Assembly (NCBI GenBank): GCA_903845455.1
Contig: CAIMXN010000237.1
Coordinates: 1-32,053 of the forward strand
DNA from: an uncultured beta proteobacterium
GTDB taxonomy: Bacteria; Pseudomonadota; Gammaproteobacteria; Burkholderiales; Burkholderiaceae
Length of the DNA stretch: 32,053 nucleotides
Direction of reading: 5' to 3'
In this document: piece after piece, positions 1-7,522 of the stretch
How the letters are laid out: the number at the start of each line of letters is the position of its first letter
How positions within the stretch are numbered: position 1 is the stretch's first letter
Position numbers and translations under genes: made by a program
The notes under the pieces: model-generated
Databases searched by the model: none
What the model was told of the DNA's origin: nothing
Seen by the model: the letters and a program-made list of their open reading frames with translations, nothing else

Positions 1-132
1 TAAAATATAAAATGCAGAAAGTATAATAAATAAATAAATAATATCAATATATTCAAGGAATTTAAATTTAATATTATTTTCTGATAATAATGAATAAATT
101 AATATTACTGGAAGCAGTAAAAATTTTATCAT
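1..132 (-). CDS. N-terminus of an integral membrane protein, cut by the window edge
   Basis: An open frame starts with ATG at 132, three bases after the stop of the preceding gene, and runs 44 codons without a stop to the window edge. The translated piece begins MIKFLLLPVILIYSLL, a hydrophobic segment of about 16 residues. A short polar loop follows (residues 18-30, with SENN and KFKFLEY), then a second hydrophobic segment (IIYLFIILSAFYIL). Two closely spaced membrane segments in the last visible gene of a polysaccharide locus fit a multi-pass protein such as a Wzy polymerase or Wzx flippase, neither of which is otherwise present here. The identity is inference; only the membrane character and tight coupling are seen. 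Confidence 0.6.
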   Translation of the reverse strand, partial: MIKFLLLPVILIYSLLSENNIKFKFLEYIDIIYLFIILSAFYIL

Positions 133-135
133 TGA

Positions 136-1635
136 TTATTTTCTAATAATAACATTTACGAAATCATCATATTGAATCGGCTCTTGATATTCAATACAAT
201 AATTCCTAGCCTCTATAGCATCGTTTTTTAATTGCATTTTGCCTGCAATTAGATCTGAGTTAACTGCCCTTAAAAAATCTTCCGTACTGGCTAAATATTT
301 CCTCCAAGAATTTAGCTTATAAAGAGGATCGAGGCTGAGACCCCCCTTATCACATACATATAAGGGGCGAAGACCTGCTATCACCCCCTGAATAACAACA
401 CTGCTTCCCCTGTATAAGCACCATGCGGAAGCCTCAAGATCAGCCCCCAATGAATTTTTGGAAATTTGAATATTGCTTGGCATTTTTTTAAATTTAGGAT
501 TTTTTTTGGAAAAATCAACAAAGTCAAATACTGGATGTACGCGAAAAATAAAATTTATATTTGGCATTTTTAAAGCACAACTCATAGCAAAATTAAATAT
601 CATCAAGCATTCTGGATATGTTCCATCGGGAATCACTAGGCACCCAAGAGCATTGATAGTTGAATATTTATGATCAAGATTCCACAAAAAGTTCTCACAC
701 CTATGAGTGCCTACAGAATAAACCTCTAAACACTTATAATTATGTGAATTTATTAGTTCATCCTTAAGGCCAACCCCAGTAGTTGCGATTACATCCGGGT
801 CATAATTACAGCCTAAGGATCGCTTTAGTGCATGTTGCCTTGGAAAAAGGATGGTGTGCTGATATCCTACGCACCTAATTTTCTCATCAATCTTTCTTGC
901 GGCTGCAAATACTAAGCGCTCCCATGAATGCCCCTCATAGGTCACAACTACAGACTTAGGTTTTAATTTCAAAATTAATCTATATATCTGAAAGTAAAAT
1001 CTTAAATTAGCTATTGAAAGTGAACTTAAAGCTTGATTTTGAGCAAGCTTAATTACCCTTCTATCAATATCACAGACTGATTCTTTTCTCAATTTTTTAA
1101 GCCATCTTATTTGACTCGCTAATAATTTTCTAAGTTTCCACTCTTCACCAATAGAAAGCACTTCATCAAATATGATTCTTATTGTGCGTGTTTCTAAACC
1201 CCACTTTCCAGCAATGTTTCCAATGCCGCCAGGTGCTTGATTACGCAAGACAATAGCAGATGAAAAGCCATTTTCATTTAACGCATCCCCAAGGTTTCCA
1301 TAGTAAAAATCTTGTTTAGTGCCAATATGTTCATCAGACACTATATGAGAAACAAGCAATACATCAATTGACTCGGGCAATTCATTGGATGATGTCCACC
1401 CCGCAGCTGTCGTTTTGTATTGAATTAACTTCTTAACCGTAAAAAGAAAAGATCTTATTTTTATAAATCTTTTAGGATAGCTAGTATGAAATACTCCATC
1501 ATATTTAATGAGGTTTACTGGATGTTCATTTAAGAAGTGCAGCCAGCCTATTGCCTTAGTATATAAATTAGAAGAAGCATGTAGCAAAATTTTATCGCAT
1601 GCCTCAAATAAGGCTTTATATTGAAGCTCATTCAT
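136..1635 (-). CDS. putative glycosyltransferase of surface polysaccharide synthesis (GT-B-like)
   Basis: The 499-residue soluble protein has no signal peptide or membrane span. I cannot name its family with certainty. Features suggest a GT-B-type transferase or a related capsule/surface carbohydrate protein. There is a mid-protein GYQHT stretch following a Rossmann-like strand (KSVVVTYEGHSWER), a later FRVHPV segment, and a C-terminal YRGSSVVIQGVIAGLRPLY segment. The last resembles the nucleotide-sugar-binding serine/small-residue motif in which a conserved site is followed by 'A-G-x-P' before a final helix. ATG start at 1635, about 60 bases after the transaldolase stop. It is AT-rich like the 638-residue putative transferase at 11,503-13,419. 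It could instead be a polysaccharide modification enzyme. Confidence 0.5.
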   Translation of the reverse strand: MNELQYKALFEACDKILLHASSNLYTKAIGWLHFLNEHPVNLIKYDGVFHTSYPKRFIKIRSFLFTVKKLIQYKTTAAGWTSSNELPESIDVLLVSHIVSDEHIGTKQDFYYGNLGDALNENGFSSAIVLRNQAPGGIGNIAGKWGLETRTIRIIFDEVLSIGEEWKLRKLLASQIRWLKKLRKESVCDIDRRVIKLAQNQALSSLSIANLRFYFQIYRLILKLKPKSVVVTYEGHSWERLVFAAARKIDEKIRCVGYQHTILFPRQHALKRSLGCNYDPDVIATTGVGLKDELINSHNYKCLEVYSVGTHRCENFLWNLDHKYSTINALGCLVIPDGTYPECLMIFNFAMSCALKMPNINFIFRVHPVFDFVDFSKKNPKFKKMPSNIQISKNSLGADLEASAWCLYRGSSVVIQGVIAGLRPLYVCDKGGLSLDPLYKLNSWRKYLASTEDFLRAVNSDLIAGKMQLKNDAIEARNYCIEYQEPIQYDDFVNVIIRK

Positions 1636-1693
1636 TCAAGTGTCCATCCTCGGAAGGAGCTTCGTCAACTAATCAAGAACTCTTCTAAATAAA

Positions 1694-2410
1694 TTAAATA
1701 TGGAAATTTGCTGCAAGCGCATCTGTATAAAACATTTGGACAGTTTCTAATGAATATTGATCTAAATCTTTGCCAACCAATTCCAACTTCTTCAAAACAT
1801 CGTTGGTCACGGTAATGATATGGCATCCAATATCATCAGCTTGAAAAATATTTAGCAGCTCTCTTGGGCTAGCCCATATGAGTTCAATATTTGGCGTTTC
1901 TTTTAATAAGCCAACAGCCGCTCTCATTTGAGGAACTGGGTCAATGCCAGTATCTGCAACGCGTCCCGCAAATACTGAAATGTAGCATGGAGTTGATGTA
2001 TGCAATCTTTCGGCTACTTTTTTAACTTGATCATTTGTCATTAATGCAGTCACATTAAGCTTAACCCCCTGATTTGACAGCTTATTAACCAAGTCATATG
2101 CAGGCTCTTGCTTCGTATTTGTCACTGGGATTTTTACATAAACATTCTCGCCCCAGCTTGCTATTTCAAGGGCCTGCCTCTCCATCTCATTGAAATCATC
2201 TGAAAAAACTTCAAATGATATTGGCTTCTGCTTTATTTCTGAAAGAATATCCAAAGCAAAGTTCTTATAGCTCTTAACCCCAGCCTTACGCATCAATGTT
2301 GGATTAGTCGTCAATCCTTTAATGAATGTCTTGGATGCCATATCCAACATTCCAGCTTTATCAGCACCATCAGCAAATATCTTAACCTTTAAATCATTAA
2401 CATTTTTCAT
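1694..2410 (-). CDS. transaldolase / fructose-6-phosphate-aldolase family enzyme
   Basis: The 238-residue TIM-barrel protein belongs to the small transaldolase (TalC/FSA-like) family. Visible family signatures are FADGAD at 12-17 (first barrel strand with the catalytic Asp region), GLTTNPTL at 32-39 and VYVKIPVT around K93, the Schiff-base lysine. The length suits the compact class rather than the roughly 315-residue TalB class. Family enzymes transfer or add a three-carbon dihydroxyacetone unit to an aldehyde. Its position beside a SIS isomerase, a HAD phosphatase, a pyruvate aldolase and a CMP-sugar synthetase suggests it helps build an unusual higher-carbon sugar precursor, not that it serves the central pentose phosphate pathway. 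The substrate is unknown. ATG at 2410 is the only sensible start. Confidence 0.85.
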   Translation of the reverse strand: MKNVNDLKVKIFADGADKAGMLDMASKTFIKGLTTNPTLMRKAGVKSYKNFALDILSEIKQKPISFEVFSDDFNEMERQALEIASWGENVYVKIPVTNTKQEPAYDLVNKLSNQGVKLNVTALMTNDQVKKVAERLHTSTPCYISVFAGRVADTGIDPVPQMRAAVGLLKETPNIELIWASPRELLNIFQADDIGCHIITVTNDVLKKLELVGKDLDQYSLETVQMFYTDALAANFHI

Positions 2411-2440
2411 TTGAAGTCTTTTATCCTTAACTATTCAATT

Positions 2441-3058
2441 TTACTTTTGACTAGATTCCCATTTATTAGACATTAACTGCAATCTTGGATCCGATACTAG
2501 TAAATGCCATACAACCGCCTGAAAAGACTCGGTGTGGGGCGTAGTCATTTCGGAGTTGACTGTAGGGATGATTACACATGCGTCAGCAACCGATGCCGTA
2601 TAGCCTCCATTACGGCCCAGTACGCCAATAACTGTGGCACCTACTTCTTTGGCATATTGAACGGCACGAACAATATTTGGACTTATATTTCGATCTAGAT
2701 CTCCACCCCCAACTGAAAAGACAAAAATCATGTCTTTTGAGGATAACTTGCTCACCTTTAACCAAGCAGCATAAGTAGTTTCCCAGCCCTCATCATTCGT
2801 TCGCGCAGTTAATTCGCTCACATTATCACTTGGTGAATATGACTCTATGCCTGCAAGTTTTCGAAAGTCATTCACAGCATGGCCTGCATGCCCCGCTCCA
2901 CCGCCAACCCCAATCAAAAAGAGTCTGCCCTCCTCTTCGCGCAACTTAACCAATAATTGAGTCATGCGTTCTATAGCGGATACATCCAATTGCTCGATAA
3001 TTTCTTGCGCCTCTTTTAAATATTGACTAGCAAAATTTAAATTTGTAGTTTTATTCAT
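2441..3058 (-). CDS. SIS-domain sugar-phosphate isomerase (GmhA/phosphoheptose isomerase-like)
   Basis: The SIS-fold protein is 205 residues from the ATG at 3058. I chose that start because AAAGGGA lies about eight bases upstream; a longer TTG start at 3091 has no ribosome site. The phosphosugar-binding loop GVGGGAGHAGH lies at about 50-60 and resembles GmhA's GNGGSAADAQH. FSVGGGDLDRN (114-124) is the second loop, and HTESFQAVVWHLL near the end matches the C-terminal catalytic helix of GmhA with Glu and His. GmhA converts sedoheptulose 7-phosphate to a heptose 7-phosphate. No GmhB or HldE/GmhC partner is present, so a ketose-aldose phosphate isomerisation feeding the neighbouring transaldolase or aldolase is more likely than the standard heptose route. 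That role is inference. Confidence 0.75.
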   Translation of the reverse strand: MNKTTNLNFASQYLKEAQEIIEQLDVSAIERMTQLLVKLREEEGRLFLIGVGGGAGHAGHAVNDFRKLAGIESYSPSDNVSELTARTNDEGWETTYAAWLKVSKLSSKDMIFVFSVGGGDLDRNISPNIVRAVQYAKEVGATVIGVLGRNGGYTASVADACVIIPTVNSEMTTPHTESFQAVVWHLLVSDPRLQLMSNKWESSQK

Positions 3059-3095
3059 TAATTTAATCCCTTTATTAAATATTATTAGCAATTAT

Positions 3096-4028
3096 TTACA
3101 TTGTATTTTGGAGAAACTGAATTGCATTTTGAACGCACATTAATTCCATATTTGAACGTGTTTCAATTGTATTGGTTGCTGAGTGGGGGGTTAGGATTAC
3201 TTGTTTAAAATCACAAAGTGGTCCTTTATAAGGCTCTTCGCCAAAAACGTCCAATCCAGCACCCGCTAATTTACCAGAACTTAATGCATCAACTAATGCC
3301 AACTCATTAACCATTTCACCTCGAGCCAAATTTACTAAATATGCACCACATTTCATTAAATTTAATTCACCAGCAGCTATTAAGCATGCCTTATCAGGCC
3401 CCTTAGAAGCGTGTAAAGATACAATATCGGCCGCTGCCAATAACTGCTCTTTTGAAACCAGAGAAACATTGATTTTTTCTGCAATGCCTGCTGCAACCAA
3501 TGGATCGAATGCAATTACTTTTGCACCAAAAGCATTGCATAGCTCTGCTACGCGCTGACCAATACTCCCAAGCCCTATTAGTCCCACGATTTTCCCAGAT
3601 AACAAATGGGTTTCCAATCTCTCCCACTTACGATCTCGCATAGAATCAATTTGGCGAGGTAAATTTCTACTTAGAGCCAGAAACATGGTTAGCGCCAATT
3701 CGGCAACTGCCTGCGTTGGAATTCCTGGGGTATTTAATACTTCAATCCCACGCTGCTTAGCTGCCTGTATATCAATTGAGTCTATTCCAACACCGCATCG
3801 TGAAATGCATCTTAAGTTTGGCAATTTCTCTAAGGCTTTTGCATCATACGACTCCACACCAGCCAAAATGACCTCTGCATCATATGCATTACAGAGTAAT
3901 TCAGAGCTTGTAATGCGCTTACCTGTATTATGAATTTTATAGGGGTAACCGGACGCCTTTAGCAACTCAAGCGGGCACTTATCATGCTCTGCAAATGATG
4001 ATAACGCTACAAATATTTGATTCTTCAT
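3096..4028 (-). CDS. D-2-hydroxyacid dehydrogenase (phosphoglycerate-dehydrogenase-like)
   Basis: The 310-residue NAD(P)-dependent dehydrogenase has the typical split substrate/cofactor fold. The nucleotide loop GLIGLGSIGQRV covers about 149-160. The catalytic triad is visible: R236 in NLARGEMV, E265 in FGEEP and H282 in TPHSA. The length fits compact SerA/GyaR-type enzymes without a C-terminal ACT domain. The start ATG overlaps the stop of the HAD gene by four bases (ATGA), so translation is probably coupled. In sugar loci such enzymes oxidise or reduce a 2-hydroxy/2-keto acid. Here a 2-keto acid from the adjacent pyruvate aldolase is a plausible substrate, but housekeeping-type serine synthesis cannot be excluded from sequence alone. 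Confidence 0.85.
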   Translation of the reverse strand: MKNQIFVALSSFAEHDKCPLELLKASGYPYKIHNTGKRITSSELLCNAYDAEVILAGVESYDAKALEKLPNLRCISRCGVGIDSIDIQAAKQRGIEVLNTPGIPTQAVAELALTMFLALSRNLPRQIDSMRDRKWERLETHLLSGKIVGLIGLGSIGQRVAELCNAFGAKVIAFDPLVAAGIAEKINVSLVSKEQLLAAADIVSLHASKGPDKACLIAAGELNLMKCGAYLVNLARGEMVNELALVDALSSGKLAGAGLDVFGEEPYKGPLCDFKQVILTPHSATNTIETRSNMELMCVQNAIQFLQNTM

Positions 4029-4672
4029 TTTAAAATTCCACCCAAGTGGTCAGCAATCTCATCTAGATCCAAAAAGAATAGAGGCGGAATTTCGTCAAAT
4101 TTAAGCCCACTATCGCGCGCCATAAACTGAATACCCGTTTCCAATGCAGCTCGTTGATCTCCTGCGGAATCCCCAATCAACAAGCCATTCTTTGGAGCTA
4201 TAGAGTTTCGTGAAAGAATATCGCGAATGGCATTTGCCTTTGTCCAAGGAGGGCATCCATACACACCATCAAACCAATGCAATAGACCTCGTTTTTCTAA
4301 TATTTCGTTCAGTTCATTAGTCGGAGTCACAGAAGCCAAATATAAAGGCATTTGGCCTTTAAACATCTTTAAAAATCTCTCTGCGCCTTTTACCAATCGA
4401 ACTGTCAAAATATCTTCTAAAACATGTTGAGAGAAATTACTTGCCATATCAGCTTTTAATTTTGTATCTGTACCTCTGCCCATTAATTTTGTGAGGTAAT
4501 TAAATTTCTCAACCCTGCTTATGGAAACATTATCAGAATGGAACTGCATCATGGCATCTTTATATTGAGGAAATTGACTAAACACTTTTTCAAAAGCTTG
4601 TGTCTTAATGTCATTAGACTCAATAACCACCCCATCAAAGTCTAAGACTATTAACTCTATTTGGCTAGACAT
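4025..4672 (-). CDS. HAD-superfamily phosphatase
   Basis: The 215-residue haloacid-dehalogenase-fold hydrolase shows all four motifs. LDFDGVV carries nucleophile D11 and D13. SVTPT at 114-118 supplies the motif II Thr (T116). K145 lies in WTKAN, and GDSAGD at 167-172 carries the metal aspartates. A helical cap lies between motifs I and II (about 20-95), as in the phosphoglycolate phosphatase/beta-phosphoglucomutase group. KdsC (Kdo 8-phosphate phosphatase) lacks such a cap, so this is not KdsC itself. Placed between the dehydrogenase and the HpcH/HpaI aldolase, it most likely removes a phosphate from a sugar or sugar-acid intermediate before CMP activation. The substrate is unknown. Confidence 0.85.
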   Translation of the reverse strand: MSSQIELIVLDFDGVVIESNDIKTQAFEKVFSQFPQYKDAMMQFHSDNVSISRVEKFNYLTKLMGRGTDTKLKADMASNFSQHVLEDILTVRLVKGAERFLKMFKGQMPLYLASVTPTNELNEILEKRGLLHWFDGVYGCPPWTKANAIRDILSRNSIAPKNGLLIGDSAGDQRAALETGIQFMARDSGLKFDEIPPLFFLDLDEIADHLGGILK

Positions 4673-4684
4673 TCGAACTTCTGC

Positions 4685-5461
4685 TTAACAAAATTTTCGG
4701 GCCTCTCTTTGCAGAGCCCTTGCGCTATCGCCTATAAATAAAATATCAGTCCCTAGCGCAATAAATCGATATCCTTTGGCAATCGCCTGCTCACATTCAC
4801 CGGCTGCAGTATCAGGGTGCACTAGATGAATCCCAGCTATCAGCCCATGAGCTAGAGTTGCTTTTAACACTTTGTCTTGAGCCTCTAATACACTAGGGTG
4901 AGATAGTTGCCCCGGAACACCTAATGACATAGATAAATCATATGGGCCGATAAAAGTACCGTCTATGCCCTCCACCGTAAGAATTTCTTCGATATTCTTG
5001 ACAGCATCTTTATGCTCGATCTGAACTATGAGAAGCCCATCAGAATTAGCGTTCTTGATGTAATCATCAAAGTTTGCGCCATATCCTTGAGCTCTTGCTA
5101 ACCCAACTCCACGAAAACCTAAGGGGGGATATTTTGTCATTTTGACCGCAAGCTGTGCATCTTCTTTAGTATTGATAGAAGGCACTAATACGCCAGCAGC
5201 CCCAGAATCTAAAACAGCTTTCGCTTGTATGGGATCATTCCAGGCAAGCCTCACCAAAGGTATTGAACCGCGTTGCTCGATTGCAATAACCATGCGTAAA
5301 ACTTCTGAAACATCTATTGCGGTATGTTCGGTCTCTATAACAACCCAGTCATAACCTGCCATCGCGAGTATTTCTGCAATGGATGGATGCGCCATTGACA
5401 TCCACGACCCAATAGAGGTTTGACCATCTCGAATTTTGTCTTTAATTTTTCTGGCTAGCAC
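4685..5461 (-). CDS. HpcH/HpaI-family class II pyruvate aldolase
   Basis: The 258-residue TIM-barrel aldolase conserves the family active site: H46 (IETEH), R71 (VRLAW), E149 (QIEH, metal ligand) and D175 (GPYDLS, metal ligand). It also has the RGVGLARAQGYG segment near 117-128. Family members (HpaI, YfaU, GarL) add pyruvate to aldehydes, or cleave the product, giving 3-deoxy-2-keto acids. GTG start at 5461 is supported by AAAGGAT about nine bases upstream and by the MLARKIKDKI family-type N-terminus. Such aldolases usually occur in catabolic operons. Here it sits among polysaccharide genes and beside a KdsB-like cytidylyltransferase, so a biosynthetic role making a Kdo-like acid is proposed as inference. 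Confidence 0.9.
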   Translation of the reverse strand: MLARKIKDKIRDGQTSIGSWMSMAHPSIAEILAMAGYDWVVIETEHTAIDVSEVLRMVIAIEQRGSIPLVRLAWNDPIQAKAVLDSGAAGVLVPSINTKEDAQLAVKMTKYPPLGFRGVGLARAQGYGANFDDYIKNANSDGLLIVQIEHKDAVKNIEEILTVEGIDGTFIGPYDLSMSLGVPGQLSHPSVLEAQDKVLKATLAHGLIAGIHLVHPDTAAGECEQAIAKGYRFIALGTDILFIGDSARALQREARKFC

Positions 5462-5462
5462 T

Positions 5463-6482
5463 TTATTTAATCCTTTTAATTACTAATCTAGCAAATGAGC
5501 TCAGTCGTTGCGACTGCAATAACTCAACCAAAGCCATTTTTCCATTAGTGTTAGTTTCCTCAACAAGAGATCGCACAATACGAGGCCAAGATTTCTTCGG
5601 ATTTTCAGCTATGGCCTTCCTAACCAATTCCACATCAAACATACCGGGAGTACTTAACTCCAGTATTTCCCATTTTGGAGCAGGGAAAAGCATTTGCAAC
5701 CCCTTAACTGAAGGTACATTTAATTTATCGGGGGGCTGAATCGTTGGCGACCCATCCCATAAAGTTTGTACTTCAAACCCGCTCGATACAGGACTTGTAA
5801 TAAATGCAATGCCTCCCAGAGACAATGTTTCCTCAAATGCGCCAATCAACCGCGATACATCATCTACCCTATCTAGAATATCAATCGCTACTATCACATC
5901 CACAGAACCATGCTGAGATAAATGCGCTATCTTGGTGGGCTCAACGGCAATCATCGGGGTAGCATCGCCTTCAAGATCAGCAGTCATTCCAGCCATCACA
6001 ATACGTTTCAAGCCACTATTTTTAGAGGCTACTAAATTAATCAACTCCCGACCGTTTGTTGAAATATCCAACAAAGATGTTGCTGAAGGCTTATATTCTG
6101 CTATCCCATCAGTAATCCAATCCGACCTAGGCTCATTAATTTTTTCTTGGCGACTTTGCTTACTAAGGGACAGTAACTCATCTCGCCAAAATTGGGATGG
6201 TATCGATTCACGATACCATGCCCAAATTTCATCCTCGTTAGGACGATAAGACGCATATAGTGAACCACATGCTGAGCTTTCAACATATGCAAAACCATCT
6301 CGATCAAAAGCAGGTTTTTCTTGCTCAATATCACAAGTTGGCCAATTAATCCGCAACCAGCTAGATCGATCTTTCCAACGCTGTGCAATTTCCTCTTTAA
6401 CTAAAGTTCGCCAATGAGCTACTGCATTGCTTGGCTTTAAATCGAATTCAGAGACTTCTTGAACAGATACAATAGTTTTCAT
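5463..6482 (-). CDS. methyltransferase-like protein with degenerate zinc and SAM motifs
   Basis: The overall plan of this 339-residue protein matches class I SAM methyltransferases with an N-terminal zinc ribbon, like the neighbour at 9,958. The key positions are eroded. Each expected CxxC keeps only its second cysteine (WPTC at 47-50, SSAC at 69-72). The GSLYASYRPNEDEIWAWY stretch that follows is family-like. The SAM loop is LLDISTNGREL (137-147) instead of a DxGxGxG loop. The post-motif HVLEH is DILDR (202-205). The core strand VDVIVAID and the LGGIAFIT strand remain. I infer a former methyltransferase repurposed for another ligand or for structure; a catalytic role is doubtful. The stop lies one base before the aldolase's GTG, implying coupled expression. 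Confidence 0.6.
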   Translation of the reverse strand: MKTIVSVQEVSEFDLKPSNAVAHWRTLVKEEIAQRWKDRSSWLRINWPTCDIEQEKPAFDRDGFAYVESSACGSLYASYRPNEDEIWAWYRESIPSQFWRDELLSLSKQSRQEKINEPRSDWITDGIAEYKPSATSLLDISTNGRELINLVASKNSGLKRIVMAGMTADLEGDATPMIAVEPTKIAHLSQHGSVDVIVAIDILDRVDDVSRLIGAFEETLSLGGIAFITSPVSSGFEVQTLWDGSPTIQPPDKLNVPSVKGLQMLFPAPKWEILELSTPGMFDVELVRKAIAENPKKSWPRIVRSLVEETNTNGKMALVELLQSQRLSSFARLVIKRIK

Positions 6483-6490
6483 CTCAATGA

Positions 6491-7516
6491 TTATCCTGGT
6501 ATGCGATTCATTAATGGATCGCGGTAAATGCGATCAATAATTTCCATCACTCTCAAAGCATCGGCAGAAGTACCCTTTTCAACAGGTTTATTTTCTTGAA
6601 TACATTCAACTAGGTGAGCTACCTCAATATCCCAGGAAGGGTCGGAATCATAGTATGTCGTCTCTTCACGAGGATTACCAACAGCACCTCGCTCGCCCGG
6701 GCCCGGACGCCTACCAACAATCAATGTCTCTCGACCGTAGCTACCAGTTTTAGATAAAAGGCCGCTAATTACGAGGTAACCTTTTTCACAGCCAATTTCC
6801 AGGCGAAAGGTGTGCTTCCACGAGGTAGCCGATGAATGCAATTGCGCCATTTGGCCACGCTCAGTCCGCAAAAGTACAAAGGCATTATCTTCAACTGACA
6901 CATCAAATGCAGTGATACCACGCATACCCATAACTTCAGAAAAATCACCCACAAATAACCGAAATAAATCTAACATATGAATGCCTTGATCCAACAAAAT
7001 TCCACCTCCGCCTACTTCAGGATCATTTCTCCAAGATGTGTGGTAATCATATCCAGCACCTTTTCCGTATACTCCACGCAAGGTCAAAATTTCACCTAAC
7101 GCTCCAGAATCAATAATCGCTTTTGCGTCTGTTATCCCGGGATGATGACGATGATTGAACCCAAAGAGCAATCGACATCCCGGATTTGCTAATTCAGCAG
7201 CATGAATCCGCTGTATGTCTGAAAGATTGCGTCCTGGAGGCTTTTCACAAAAAACATGTAAACCATTATTTAAGGCCCCAATAGCAACCTCAGGTATGAG
7301 GTTATTTGGTGTACAAGCAAAAACTAAATCTAAGTCGGCTGAAATGAAATCCTCCCACCGCTCAATAGCGAGGATATTTTGCTTCGCAATCACATCTGCA
7401 CGAGCAGGGTCGCAAATACCCACTAATTCCAAATCTGGATGATCGGAAATATTTTTTTGCCGTATTTGACCCATGTAGCCATAGCCAATAATTCCTGCTC
7501 GAAGTGGTCTTGTCAT
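6491..7516 (-). CDS. Gfo/Idh/MocA-family sugar dehydrogenase
   Basis: The 341-residue NAD(P)-dependent oxidoreductase has an N-terminal Rossmann motif GIIGYGYMG (8-16), then FACTPN after the fourth strand. The diagnostic EKPPG (91-95) has the catalytic lysine region. A C-terminal alpha/beta domain starts near 120, with GGGILLDQGIHMLDL (about 173-187) carrying the conserved Asp and His. Family members oxidise or reduce sugars, amino sugars or nucleotide sugars, often at C3, with retained cofactor. It lies between the KdsB-like synthetase and the degenerate methyltransferase. It probably introduces a keto group or reduces one during synthesis of the acidic sugar made by this module. The substrate cannot be read from the sequence. 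Confidence 0.88.
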   Translation of the reverse strand: MTRPLRAGIIGYGYMGQIRQKNISDHPDLELVGICDPARADVIAKQNILAIERWEDFISADLDLVFACTPNNLIPEVAIGALNNGLHVFCEKPPGRNLSDIQRIHAAELANPGCRLLFGFNHRHHPGITDAKAIIDSGALGEILTLRGVYGKGAGYDYHTSWRNDPEVGGGGILLDQGIHMLDLFRLFVGDFSEVMGMRGITAFDVSVEDNAFVLLRTERGQMAQLHSSATSWKHTFRLEIGCEKGYLVISGLLSKTGSYGRETLIVGRRPGPGERGAVGNPREETTYYDSDPSWDIEVAHLVECIQENKPVEKGTSADALRVMEIIDRIYRDPLMNRIPG

Positions 7517-7522
7517 GAGTAC

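Noticed and set aside
3059..3091. Upstream TTG start for the SIS isomerase
   Set aside because: The ATG at 3058 has a clear AAAGGGA ribosome site at the right spacing and the extra residues are not family-like.
5932..6249. Plus-strand frames opposite the methyltransferase-like gene and similar frames elsewhere (for example 9,587-9,904 and 26,085-26,420)
   Set aside because: They mirror codon periodicity of real minus-strand genes, lack ribosome sites and have no recognisable protein features.
5463..6482. Calling the degenerate methyltransferase-like gene a pseudogene
   Set aside because: The frame is full-length with no stop or frameshift and has a normal start; the altered motifs fit repurposing at least as well.
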